A DNA stretch of 47,129 nt from Agrococcus sp. (GTDB taxonomy: Bacteria; Actinomycetota; Actinomycetes; Actinomycetales; Microbacteriaceae), in NCBI GenBank assembly GCA_031179215.1, contig JAPSIA010000007.1, positions 1-47,129 of the forward strand, read 5' to 3'. The number at the start of each line of letters is the position of its first letter. Within the stretch, counting starts at the first letter, position 1. Below the pieces are notes generated by a model. The model saw nothing but the letters and a program-made list of their open reading frames with translations, was not told where the DNA came from and did not search any database. The translations under genes and the position numbers were made by a program. Below are positions 15,929 to 23,651 of this stretch, piece after piece.

Positions 15929-17248
15929 CTACTTGGCCTCGGCGCGCTGCAGCGGCGCGGCGCTCGGCACGGTGTCGTCACCGCTGCCCTGGGGAGGCAG
16001 CGGCGCGGCGGCGCCTCCGGCATGGGCGGCGGTGAGGATGCGCAGCGCACCGTCCACGGTGAGCGGCACCGGGTTGTTCTCGCTCAGGCGCACGGCCCGC
16101 GTGCCCTGCTCCGCTGCCCACTCGAGGCGATCCGAGGGGAAGCCGATGTCGGCGAGCGAGCGCGGCACGCCGACCCGGGCCAGGAAGTCCCCCACGAGCC
16201 CGGGGGCGGCGGCGGCGAGCTCGTCCGTCGAGCCCTTGCCTCCGAACTCGCGCGCGATCATCGCGTGCTCCTCGGATCGCGCGGAGGCGTTGTACGCCAT
16301 GACCGCCGGCAGCAGGATGCCGACGCCGATGCCGTGCGGCGAGTGCGTCGCGGCGCCGACCGGGTACTGCAGCGCATGGGCAGCGGCCGTCCCCGCGGTG
16401 CCGAAGGCGAGGCCCCCGAGCAGCGCTCCGTACATGACCGATGCGCGCGCGTCGGCGTCGCGCGGGTGGTCCTTCGCTCGCTCGAGGCCCGCGACGATGC
16501 TGCGGATGCCCGCGAGCGCGAGCTGATCCGTCAGGGCGCTCTTGCCGACGAACACGCGCTCCGCGGCGAGCCCGCTCGTCGCCTCGCGACGCACCGCGGT
16601 GAGCGCCTCGATGCAGTGGGTGAGGGCGTCCGCCCCGGACGCCACGGTGACGGAGGGCGGACAGGTGTACGTCAGCTCGGGGTCGCAGATCGCGACGACG
16701 GGGATGAGGTAGGGGCTCGAGATGCCCACCTTCGACCCGCGATCGGCGTCCGTCAGCACCGCGACGGGCGTCACCTCGGAACCGGTGCCCGCGGTCGTCG
16801 GCATCGCGATGACGGGCATGATGGGCCCCGGCACCGCGAACTCGCCGTAGTACTCCGACACGGCACCGCCGTGCGTGAGGAGCGTGGCGGTGACCTTCGC
16901 GAGATCGATGGAGCTGCCGCCACCGATGGCGATCACCATGTCGGCGTCGACGCGACGCGCTGCCTCGACGGCGGGAGCGATGCCATCAGCGGGCAGCTCC
17001 GGCACGATGTCCGAGTAGATCGCCGTCTCGATGCCCGCCGCGGCGAGGCCCTCGAGCGCTTCGACGAACTCCGGCGTGCCGACGAGGAAGGGATCGGCGC
17101 AGATGAGCGCGCGGTGGCCGAACCGCGCGGCGACCCATGGCAGCGCGCGGCGCTGCCCCGCGCCGAAGAGGATCTCGGCCGGCGCCCGCAGCACCGCGAG
17201 CGAGGGGGCCGCAGTCGTCGTGAGCGCGTCCGGGGGAAGAGCAGCCAT
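15929..17248 (-). CDS. Iron-containing alcohol dehydrogenase
   Basis: A 439-residue group III (iron-type) NAD-dependent dehydrogenase. The NAD-binding GGGS motif (IAIGGGSSIDLAKV) and PTTAGTGSEVTP are clear. The metal site comprises the Asp before LTYTCPP, GADALTHCIEA and the later histidines in HALQYPVG and SPHGIGVG. Members oxidise primary alcohols, 4-hydroxybutyrate and other hydroxy acids, or reduce maleylacetate. The ORF track opens at a TTG (17257); the ATG at 17248 is preferred because AAGGGAG lies ten bases upstream. It is first in the TctABC operon, under a consensus-like promoter and palindromic operator. The C-terminal ~30 residues are a Pro/Ala-rich tail beyond the fold. Confidence 0.87.
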   Translation of the reverse strand: MAALPPDALTTTAAPSLAVLRAPAEILFGAGQRRALPWVAARFGHRALICADPFLVGTPEFVEALEGLAAAGIETAIYSDIVPELPADGIAPAVEAARRVDADMVIAIGGGSSIDLAKVTATLLTHGGAVSEYYGEFAVPGPIMPVIAMPTTAGTGSEVTPVAVLTDADRGSKVGISSPYLIPVVAICDPELTYTCPPSVTVASGADALTHCIEALTAVRREATSGLAAERVFVGKSALTDQLALAGIRSIVAGLERAKDHPRDADARASVMYGALLGGLAFGTAGTAAAHALQYPVGAATHSPHGIGVGILLPAVMAYNASARSEEHAMIAREFGGKGSTDELAAAAPGLVGDFLARVGVPRSLADIGFPSDRLEWAAEQGTRAVRLSENNPVPLTVDGALRILTAAHAGGAAAPLPPQGSGDDTVPSAAPLQRAEAK

Positions 17249-17274
17249 GTCCCTCAAGCTCCCTTGCTTGGCGA

Positions 17275-17293
17275 AATCCGATCCGATCGGATT
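17275..17293. promoter_or_regulatory. Palindromic operator downstream of the iron-ADH/TctABC promoter
   Basis: AATCCGATCCGATCGGATT contains inverted AATCCGA/TCGGATT half-sites with a 5-base spacer. It also holds an overlapping perfect 12-mer, ATCCGATCGGAT (17281-17292). It lies just after the predicted transcription start, a repressor position. The flanking AAATCCGAT and GATTGG words recur in the operator at 2727-2759. Confidence 0.65.
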
Positions 17294-17302
17294 GGTGGCT
17301 CG

Positions 17303-17331
17303 ACGCTATGGCTTCGATGCCGGCGTGTCAA
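17303..17331 (-). promoter_or_regulatory. Promoter of the iron-ADH/TctABC operon
   Basis: Read on the minus strand, a consensus TTGACA -35 (17326-17331), an ideal 17-base spacer and a TAGCGT -10 (17303-17308) place the start just before the operator at 17275-17293. It is the best sigma-70-like promoter in the window. Confidence 0.7.
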
Positions 17332-17490
17332 GCACCGCGGATCTGCAAACCCCTGGTGTCGCCTCCGCCGCTCTCCGCGCGAGCCGGGACGCCTGCTGGG
17401 GCGCGCGCCGCACGCTCCCATCGCAATCCCAGGCGTGCGAGGAGAAGGTAGAGGTGGCGGCGCCGCCGCCGAGCCGACCGGGGAGGGACG

Positions 17491-17997
17491 ATGTCCGCAG
17501 CACGCGCCGAGGCCGACGCCCACCTCGCGACCTACCTCAACGAGCACCTGCTCGCCTCGGAGGCGGGCATCCGCGCCTTCAACGCCGCGGCCCGCACCTG
17601 GGAGGGCACGCCGCACGAGGCGCCGCTGCTCGCGCTCAAGGAGGACCTCGCGCGCGATCGCCGCGATCTCGCGCGGCTCATCCAGCGGCTCGGCTTCCGA
17701 CCGGCCGGCTGGAAGCGGCTGCTGACGCTCGCCGCGCGCGCCGCGGGCGAGCTCAACCCCGTCAACGCGCTGCGCCTGCGCCGCGGGTCGATGGCGCAGC
17801 TCGAGCTCGACATGCTCACGGGGATGGTGCGCGGGAAGCTCTCGATGTGGGATGCGCTGCTCGAGCTCGCGAAGGACGACGCGCGCTTCGACGTGGGCGC
17901 GCTCCAGGCGCTCAAGCGGCGCGCCGAGCACCAGATCGCCGAGCTGCAGCGCATCTCCCTCGCGACGACGCGCGAGCGGTTCCTGCCGCGGGACTAG
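17491..17997 (+). CDS. Conserved-looking helical hypothetical protein
   Basis: A 168-residue protein that I do not recognise. It is almost entirely helical, with many Glu, Asp, Arg and Leu residues and no membrane span or signal peptide. N-terminal segments such as YLNEHLLASEAGIRAFNAAARTW and LKEDLARDRRDLARLIQRL have the look of a four-helix bundle with acidic residues, so a ferritin-like or DUF-type bundle is possible but not shown. The start ATG at 17491 follows GGGAGGG. It is divergent from the iron-ADH operon, and its TAG stop overlaps the stop of the convergent membrane gene (shared CTAG). The 230 bases upstream hold the operon promoter described above. Confidence 0.75.
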   Translation: MSAARAEADAHLATYLNEHLLASEAGIRAFNAAARTWEGTPHEAPLLALKEDLARDRRDLARLIQRLGFRPAGWKRLLTLAARAAGELNPVNALRLRRGSMAQLELDMLTGMVRGKLSMWDALLELAKDDARFDVGALQALKRRAEHQIAELQRISLATTRERFLPRD

Positions 17998-18533
17998 TCG
18001 CGGTTCGGCACGACGGGCGGCGCAACGCGTGGCGCCTCGCCCTGGCGCTGCTGTCGGGCTGCCGACCACTCGACGAGCAGCGCGAACCAGCCGATGACCC
18101 ACATTGCGACAGCGGCGTAGGCGATCGCCGCGGAGACCTCGTGCGCGAGCGACGGGCTGAGGGGCGCCCCGAGCAGCAGCGTGAGCGTCGACTGCACCGA
18201 CGCGGGGCTGTCGCCGCCGTCGACGAGCGTGAACCCGAACAGCATCACGCCGATCGAGGTCAGCCACGCCCACACGGTCGCGCGCACGCGCCGCGCACCA
18301 CCCTCGCGGAGCACACCACGCGCGCGGAGCATGGCGCGCGCGGCGCACGCGACGAGCATCGCGTAGCCGCCGAGCCACAGCGGGATCGAGAACAGGAAGA
18401 AGACGAACGACCACCCGAACGACGGAAGCTTGAGGGCGAGCGCGACGAGCGGCGCGAGGATGAGCACCCACGCGGTGAGCGCCATCGGCGCCGCCATGCC
18501 GGGTGCGGATGCGCGTGTCGGTGGAGCGGCCAT
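17994..18533 (-). CDS. Small polytopic membrane protein (intact copy of a tandem duplicate)
   Basis: A 179-residue membrane protein of unknown function with about four hydrophobic spans: LTAWVLILAPLVALAL, WSFVFFLFSIPLWLGGYAML, VWAWLTSIGVMLFGFTL and AAIAYAAVAMWVIGWFALL. The conserved-looking centre has a WAWLTSIGVMLFG-type motif shared with the upstream copy. The ORF track fuses it to that copy, but this unit has its own ATG at 18533, six bases after a CATGCT -10 element, so it is a separate leaderless gene. A ~25-residue Pro/Gln-rich tail ends the protein. It overlaps the convergent upstream gene by four bases. Confidence 0.75.
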   Translation of the reverse strand: MAAPPTRASAPGMAAPMALTAWVLILAPLVALALKLPSFGWSFVFFLFSIPLWLGGYAMLVACAARAMLRARGVLREGGARRVRATVWAWLTSIGVMLFGFTLVDGGDSPASVQSTLTLLLGAPLSPSLAHEVSAAIAYAAVAMWVIGWFALLVEWSAARQQRQGEAPRVAPPVVPNRD

Positions 18534-18539
18534 AGCACG

Positions 18540-18545
18540 AGCATG
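18540..18545 (-). promoter_or_regulatory. -10 element of a leaderless promoter (intact membrane-protein copy)
   Basis: On the minus strand GTGCGGCATGCT is followed by six bases and ATG. The same GTGCGRCATGCT-N6-start arrangement occurs before the other copy, so the promoter was duplicated with the gene. Confidence 0.5.
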
Positions 18546-18571
18546 CCGCACCGGCTCGGGATCGAGCGACG

Positions 18572-19121
18572 CTACCGCCTCGGCGGCACGGCGGGCGGCT
18601 CGACCGGGCGCGCCGCCGGCCTCCCCGCGCGCGAGCGCATCGTCGCGACAATCCACTCGCGCAGGAGTCCTGCCGTAGCCGATGAGCCACGCGGCGGCGG
18701 CGAAGCACGAGAGGACGAGCGAGACGTCGTGCACCGTCGAGGGCGGCGTCGGCGAGCCGAACACGAGCGTGAGGCCGGAGTGCGCGCCCCTCCCGCGCTC
18801 GTCGAAGTCAACGAGCGTGACGCCGAGCAGCATCGCTCCGGCCGACGTCAGCCAGCCCCATGCGGTGGCCCGCTTCCGATGGCGCGGCACGCGCAGCGCG
18901 CCCCGACGGCGGAGCATCCCGGTCGCGACGGCGGTCACCAGCAGCGCGTATCCGGCGATCCACAGCGGTGCGCTCAGGATCACGATGAAGAGGATGACGC
19001 CTGGCGCGGGCAGCGTGAAGCGGGTGCCGAGCGCGACCACCGGCGCGATGATCGTCGTCCAGGCGACGAGCGCCATGCTCGGCGTCGGCCAGTCGGCTGC
19101 GGCGGGCAGATCGAGGCGCAC
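18572..19121 (-). pseudogene. Frameshifted upstream copy of the duplicated membrane-protein gene
   Basis: The frame starting at the GTG at 19121 aligns with the intact copy through four membrane spans up to WLIGYG (about 18670). After that the homologous tail (LLREWIVATM... ending PAVPPRR) continues in another frame to a stop at 18572. Aligning the two copies shows one extra base here (28 versus 27 bases for the same nine-codon stretch). Repaired, it would be ~182 residues, the same size as the other copy. As written, the frame reads through into the neighbour and makes the 381-residue ORF of the track. A real frameshift, programmed slippage or a sequencing error are all possible. Confidence 0.7.
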
Positions 19122-19127
19122 TCGCTC

Positions 19128-19133
19128 AGCATG
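19128..19133 (-). promoter_or_regulatory. -10 element of a leaderless promoter (frameshifted membrane-protein copy)
   Basis: CATGCT on the minus strand, six bases before the GTG at 19121, with the same upstream GTGCG word as the element at 18540-18545. Confidence 0.45.
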
Positions 19134-19263
19134 TCGCACGCGCCCCGCGACCGCACGCGGGCGAGCGCCGACGCATCAGATCCTGCGTGCCCCCGGGTTG
19201 CGGCCCCCGGCCGGCCGCGACAGGCTGAGCAAGTACGCCGCGCTGCCGATCGGAGGAGGCCGC

Positions 19264-20682
19264 ATGACCACCGCCGTCGTCGTCGGCGCGGGCCCCAACG
19301 GGCTCACCGCCGCCGCGGTGCTCTCGCGCGCCGGGCTCGAGGTCACCGTGCTCGAACGGCTCGCCACGATCGGCGGCGCCGTCGCATCCGCGCCCGCCTT
19401 CGGCGATCAGGCGCTCATCGACCTCGGCGCCGCCGCGCATCCGTTCGGCGTCACGAGCCCCGCCTTCCGCGCGCTCGGCCTCGAGCAGCACGGCCTCGAG
19501 TGGCTGCACGCCGACTACCCGATGGCGCACCCGCTGCCCGGCGGCCGAGCAGCCATCCTCTACCGCGATGCGGAGCGCACGGCGCGGGAGCTCGGCGTCG
19601 ACCGCGAGGCGTGGCTGCGCATGCACGCGCCGGCCACCGAGCATCCTCACGACACCGCCGCGGCCATCCTCGGCCCGCTCCTCCGCTGGCCCGACGACCC
19701 GCTGCTGCTCGCGCGCTTTGGCCTGCGCGGCGCGTGGCCGTCGACGCTGCTCGCGCGCAGCGTCTTCCGCTCGGGCGCGGCGCAGGCGCTCTTCGCCGGC
19801 AGCGTCACGCACGCGACGCTGCCGCTCAAGCATCCGCTCACGAGCGCCTTCGGCGTCGCCTTCGGCGGCGTCGGCCACTCGGCGGGCTGGCCCTTCGCGC
19901 GGGGCGGTTCGCAGTCGATCGCGGATGCGCTCGTGCGCGTCGCCGACGCGGCGGGCGCGCGCATCGAGACCGGCGTCGACGTCACCGACCTGCGCGACCT
20001 GCCCGGCGCCGATGTCGTGCTCCTCGACGTGACCCCGCACCAGCTGCTGCGGCTCGCGGGCGACTCGCTGGAGGGCCCCTACGCGAAGCGCATGCGGCGC
20101 TGGAAGTACGGCCCGGCCGTGTCGAAGCTCGACCTGCTGCTCGACGGCCCCATCCCGTGGGAGGACGAGCGCGTCGCGCGGGCCGGCACCGTGCACCTCG
20201 GCGGCACGATGCGCGAGATCGCGGCCGCCGAGCACGACGTCGCCGTCGGCCGCATGCCCGACGAGCCCTTCGTGCTGCTCACCCAGCCGACCGTCGCGGA
20301 GCCCGAGCGGGCGCCGGCGGGCAGGCACATCGTCTGGGCCTATGCGCACGTGCCCTACGGGTGGCCCGGCGACGCATCCGCCGCGATCGAGGCGCAGATC
20401 GAGCGCTTCGCGCCCGGCTTCCGCGATCGCATCCTCGAGCGGCTGCCGTCGCCGCCGGCGGCGCTCGAGCTGTGGAACCCCAACCTCGTCGGCGGCACGA
20501 TCGGCGGCGGCACGCTCGCCGGCTCGCAGCAGCTCGTGCGGCCCTGGCCGATCGACCCGTACCGCGTGCCGCTGCCCGGCCGCGTCTTCCTGTGCTCCTC
20601 GTCGACCCCGCCGGGCGGCGGCGCGCACGGCATGAGCGGGTGGCACGCGGCGAAGGCGGCGCTCAAGGCGATCGGCGGCTGA
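19264..20682 (+). CDS. FAD-dependent phytoene-desaturase-like oxidoreductase
   Basis: A 472-residue NAD(P)/FAD-binding oxidoreductase. The N-terminal dinucleotide motif VVVGAGPNGLTAAAVLSRAG followed by VTVLERLATIGG is typical of the phytoene dehydrogenase/carotenoid isomerase-like family. The C-terminal FAD segment reads VFLCSSSTPPGGGAHGMSGWHAAKAAL. No signal peptide or membrane anchor is evident. The ORF track starts far upstream; the ATG at 19264 follows GGAGGAGG and starts right at the Rossmann strand. No carotenoid genes are adjacent, so it may act on another lipid or isoprenoid. It appears to be a single-gene unit. Confidence 0.85.
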   Translation: MTTAVVVGAGPNGLTAAAVLSRAGLEVTVLERLATIGGAVASAPAFGDQALIDLGAAAHPFGVTSPAFRALGLEQHGLEWLHADYPMAHPLPGGRAAILYRDAERTARELGVDREAWLRMHAPATEHPHDTAAAILGPLLRWPDDPLLLARFGLRGAWPSTLLARSVFRSGAAQALFAGSVTHATLPLKHPLTSAFGVAFGGVGHSAGWPFARGGSQSIADALVRVADAAGARIETGVDVTDLRDLPGADVVLLDVTPHQLLRLAGDSLEGPYAKRMRRWKYGPAVSKLDLLLDGPIPWEDERVARAGTVHLGGTMREIAAAEHDVAVGRMPDEPFVLLTQPTVAEPERAPAGRHIVWAYAHVPYGWPGDASAAIEAQIERFAPGFRDRILERLPSPPAALELWNPNLVGGTIGGGTLAGSQQLVRPWPIDPYRVPLPGRVFLCSSSTPPGGGAHGMSGWHAAKAALKAIGG

Positions 20683-20760
20683 GCCCGCCTTGCCGGGCGT
20701 CGCTGCCCAGGCGGGGCGGCGGCGAAGCCCGGAGGAATCGCGCGCCAGCGGCCGCTCGAC

Positions 20761-20775
20761 TGGATAGTCCATCCA
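20761..20775. repeat. Short inverted repeat upstream of the lipase maturation factor gene
   Basis: TGGATAGTCCATCCA has 5-base arms (TGGAT/ATCCA) around a 5-base centre. It lies in the 278-base gap between two forward genes and could be an operator. The rest of that gap shows no gene. Confidence 0.3.
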
Positions 20776-20960
20776 AGGGACCGCTCAGCCGCAGTTCCTC
20801 CGGGCGATCGGCCGCGCGCCGGACGAGCGGCGGCGGGCCGGCGATCGGCCCCTTGCCCGGCGCTCCGCGGCACGCGACGCTAGCGATCGGAGGCGCTCCC
20901 GGAGTCGCTCGGCCTCCGTCGGGCGGCTCCGGGACGAGGACGGCGCTAGGAGGGCTGGAG

Positions 20961-22421
20961 ATGGATTGGGGAACCGTCACGGCGTGGCTCGACGCCCCGC
21001 ACGCCGAGCTCGCCCGCCAAGTGCTGCAGCGCGGCGTCGCGGCGATCTTCGCCGTCGCCTTCCTCTCGACGCTCCTGCAGTTCCCGGCGCTGCTCGGCGA
21101 GCGAGGCCTCATGCCCGCCACGAGGGTGCTGAGCTCGGGCGCGCTCGAGGGCCAGCCGACGATCTTCCGGTGGGGCTACTCTGACCGAAGGCTGCGCATC
21201 CTGTGCGCCGTCGGCATCGCGATCGCGCTGAGCCTCGTCGCGGGCCTGCCGCAGCTCGGCCCGCCGTGGCTGCCGATGCTCGCGTTCCTCGCCCTGTGGA
21301 TCGGCTACCTCTCCATCCTCCCGATCGGGCAGGTCTTCTACGGCTTCGGCTGGGAGCTGCTGCTGTGCGAGGCGGGCTTCCTCGTCGCCTTCCTCGGCTC
21401 GAACGCGACCGCTCCCCCGATGCTCGCGATCCTGCTCATCGTCTGGCTCGTGTTTCGGCTCGAGTTCGGCGCAGGGATGATCAAGATGCGCGGCGGTCGC
21501 GAGTGGCGCGACCTCACGGCGCTGACGTACCACCACGAGACACAGCCGATGCCGAACCCGGTGAGCCGCTGGGCGCACCTGCTGCCGCGCTGGTTCCACA
21601 AGGGCGAGGTGGTCGGCAACCACGTCTCGCAACTTGCGGTGCCGTGGCTGCTGTTCGAGATCGTCATCCCGCATCCGGTCGCGGCGGGCATCGCGAGCGC
21701 CGCCGCGGCGGTCGTCATCCTCACCCAGCTGTGGCTCGTCATCACCGGCAACTTCGCGTGGCTCAACTGGATCACGATCGTGCTCGCCTTCGCCGCGGTC
21801 GACGACCGCGCCGTCGCGTGGCTCGTGCCCGCCATGCCCGCGACCCACGACTACGCGCCCACGCCGCTGTGGTGGAGCATCCTCGTCGCCCTCGTCTTCC
21901 TCGCCTACGCGTGGCTGTCGATCCCGTCGATCCGCAATCTCGCCTCGCGCCGCCAGCTCATGAACGCCTCCTTCAACCCGCTGCGGCTCGCGAACGCCTA
22001 CGGCGCCTTCGGCACCGTCACGAAGGCGCGCGACGAGATCGTCATCGAGGGCACGATGGCGGATGCGCCCGACGACGACGACTGGGTCGAGTACGAGTTC
22101 AAGGGCAAGCCGGGCGATGTGCGACGCGTGCCGGGATGGATCGCCCCGTACCACCTGCGGCTCGACTGGCTCATGTGGTTCCTCGCGCTCGGCTCGCGCG
22201 GCGTGTGGTTCCAGATGCTGCTCATGCGACTGCTCGAGGCCGACGCGCCGACCCTGCGGCTGCTCGGTCGCGACCCCTTCGACGGGCGGCCGCCGGCGGC
22301 GGTGCGGGCGCGCGTCTACCGCTACCGCTTCGCGACCCATCGCGAGCGCCGGGAGACCGGCCAGGTGTGGATGCGCGAGGACCGCGGGCTGCTCGTGCCG
22401 CCGCTGTCGCTGCGGGGGTAG
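20961..22421 (+). CDS. Lipase maturation factor (LMF1-like) family membrane protein
   Basis: A 486-residue polytopic membrane protein. The N-terminal ~330 residues contain about eight hydrophobic spans. The C-terminal soluble part carries the hallmark NAYGAFGTVTKARDEIVIEG and WVEYEFKGKPGDV followed by WIAPYHLRLDWLMWF, characteristic of the lipase maturation factor family. In animals LMF1 helps lipases fold; the bacterial role is not established. The ORF track opens thousands of bases upstream; the ATG at 20961 follows AGGAGGG and GGAG. No lipase gene is adjacent. The 93 bases downstream hold nothing clear. Confidence 0.85.
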   Translation: MDWGTVTAWLDAPHAELARQVLQRGVAAIFAVAFLSTLLQFPALLGERGLMPATRVLSSGALEGQPTIFRWGYSDRRLRILCAVGIAIALSLVAGLPQLGPPWLPMLAFLALWIGYLSILPIGQVFYGFGWELLLCEAGFLVAFLGSNATAPPMLAILLIVWLVFRLEFGAGMIKMRGGREWRDLTALTYHHETQPMPNPVSRWAHLLPRWFHKGEVVGNHVSQLAVPWLLFEIVIPHPVAAGIASAAAAVVILTQLWLVITGNFAWLNWITIVLAFAAVDDRAVAWLVPAMPATHDYAPTPLWWSILVALVFLAYAWLSIPSIRNLASRRQLMNASFNPLRLANAYGAFGTVTKARDEIVIEGTMADAPDDDDWVEYEFKGKPGDVRRVPGWIAPYHLRLDWLMWFLALGSRGVWFQMLLMRLLEADAPTLRLLGRDPFDGRPPAAVRARVYRYRFATHRERRETGQVWMREDRGLLVPPLSLRG

Positions 22422-22514
22422 GCGGCGCGCGCCAGCGATGGGACGCACGCGGGAGGCGAGCGTCGAAGTGCCGCGATGGGCCCGACTGCTGCTGGCGCAT
22501 CCGCCCCGAGCGCG

Positions 22515-23651
22515 CTACCTGACGACCTGCTCCGCATCGTCGGCGTAGCGGCCGATCGCGATCGCCTCGAGGTAGAACCGCTCCGGCCGCATGGCCGCCA
22601 GCTCCGGCACGTCGTCTGCGCCGAGCAGCTCGCGCGCTGCCATCCAGCCCCACATCGGACCCCACCCGATGCCGCCATGGGAGACCGTGAAATAGAGGTT
22701 GCGCAGCCAGGGCACCGCACCCACGATCGGGCCACCAGGCGGGACCGGGCGGATGCCGATGGAGCTGCGCACCGGCGCGGTGCCGGCGAGCGCGGGGATC
22801 GCCGTCGCGATCTCATCGATCAGCTCCTGCGCGGATCGGGCGTTCGCTCCGTGGCTGGCGTCCTGAGGCCCGCCGCGCCAATGCACCGCAAGCCCTCCCG
22901 ACGGGTCGGGCCGCGCGCACCACTCGGGCCCGTTGATGACCTGGCGGACGGAGCCGATCGGCGCTGTGTACACGATGCGGCCAGGGATGAGATCGAGCGG
23001 GATGGCGAGATCGGCCATGGCGGCGATGTGGCTCGCCCAGCTGCCCGCTGCATTGACGAATGCATCGGCCTCGACGCGCGACCCGTCGCGCAATCGGGCA
23101 GCGACGATGCGCTCGCTGGTGCGGTCGAACCCCACGACATGGGCGCCGCGGCGGACGGCTCCTCCGCGACGCTCGATCTCCGTCACGAGGGACCGCACGA
23201 TCTCCGGGCCGTCGACCCAGCCCGAGCCCGTCTCGTTGAACACGACCTCGTCGTCGAGGAGCTGCAGGCCGGGCACCTGCCGCCGGGCCTCCTCGGCGGT
23301 CAGCTCGAGCACCTCGATGCCCTTCGACCGCACGATCTCGGCAGCGCGGCGCAGCTCCTCGCGCTCGTGCCGATAGCCCCACATGAGCGTGCCCGACCAG
23401 TGCACGTAGTCACCAGGCACCTCCTGCTCGAGCTCTTCGAACAAGCGGTGGACCTCGCCGCGGAGCTTGGCTTTGCCCGGCTCCTCCTCCCAGGACATCT
23501 GCGGATAGCTCGAGAGCCAGGCGATCGACGACGCTGAGGTGCCTTGACCGGGCTCCGCCGCGTCGAGCAGCTCTACCTCTGCCCCTCGCTCGAGCAGCCG
23601 GAAGGCGACGTGGCTCCCGATGGAGCCCGCTCCGATGACGACGACCTTCAT
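22515..23651 (-). CDS. FAD-dependent oxidoreductase, D-amino-acid/glycine oxidase (DAO) family
   Basis: A 378-residue DAO-family flavoenzyme with the N-terminal FAD motif VVVIGAGSIGSHVAFRLLERG and VELLDA, and a C-terminal GGPIVGAVPWLRNLYFTVSHGGIGWGPMWGW segment that closes the FAD site. Such enzymes oxidise C-N bonds of amino acids, sarcosine, opines or glycated amines. It is the last gene of the eight-gene ABC transporter operon, and its ATG overlaps the stop of the ATPase gene (ATGA). The peptide-type importer suggests that the substrate is an amino-acid conjugate. The specific compound cannot be told. Confidence 0.86.
   Translation of the reverse strand: MKVVVIGAGSIGSHVAFRLLERGAEVELLDAAEPGQGTSASSIAWLSSYPQMSWEEEPGKAKLRGEVHRLFEELEQEVPGDYVHWSGTLMWGYRHEREELRRAAEIVRSKGIEVLELTAEEARRQVPGLQLLDDEVVFNETGSGWVDGPEIVRSLVTEIERRGGAVRRGAHVVGFDRTSERIVAARLRDGSRVEADAFVNAAGSWASHIAAMADLAIPLDLIPGRIVYTAPIGSVRQVINGPEWCARPDPSGGLAVHWRGGPQDASHGANARSAQELIDEIATAIPALAGTAPVRSSIGIRPVPPGGPIVGAVPWLRNLYFTVSHGGIGWGPMWGWMAARELLGADDVPELAAMRPERFYLEAIAIGRYADDAEQVVR

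Noticed and set aside
17249-17257. TTG start for the iron alcohol dehydrogenase
   Set aside because: The ribosome site AAGGGAG would be only two bases from it; the ATG at 17248 has better spacing.
17031-22421. 1796-codon plus-strand ORF
   Set aside because: Only the last 486 codons (lipase maturation factor) look like protein; the upstream part crosses several real genes on both strands.
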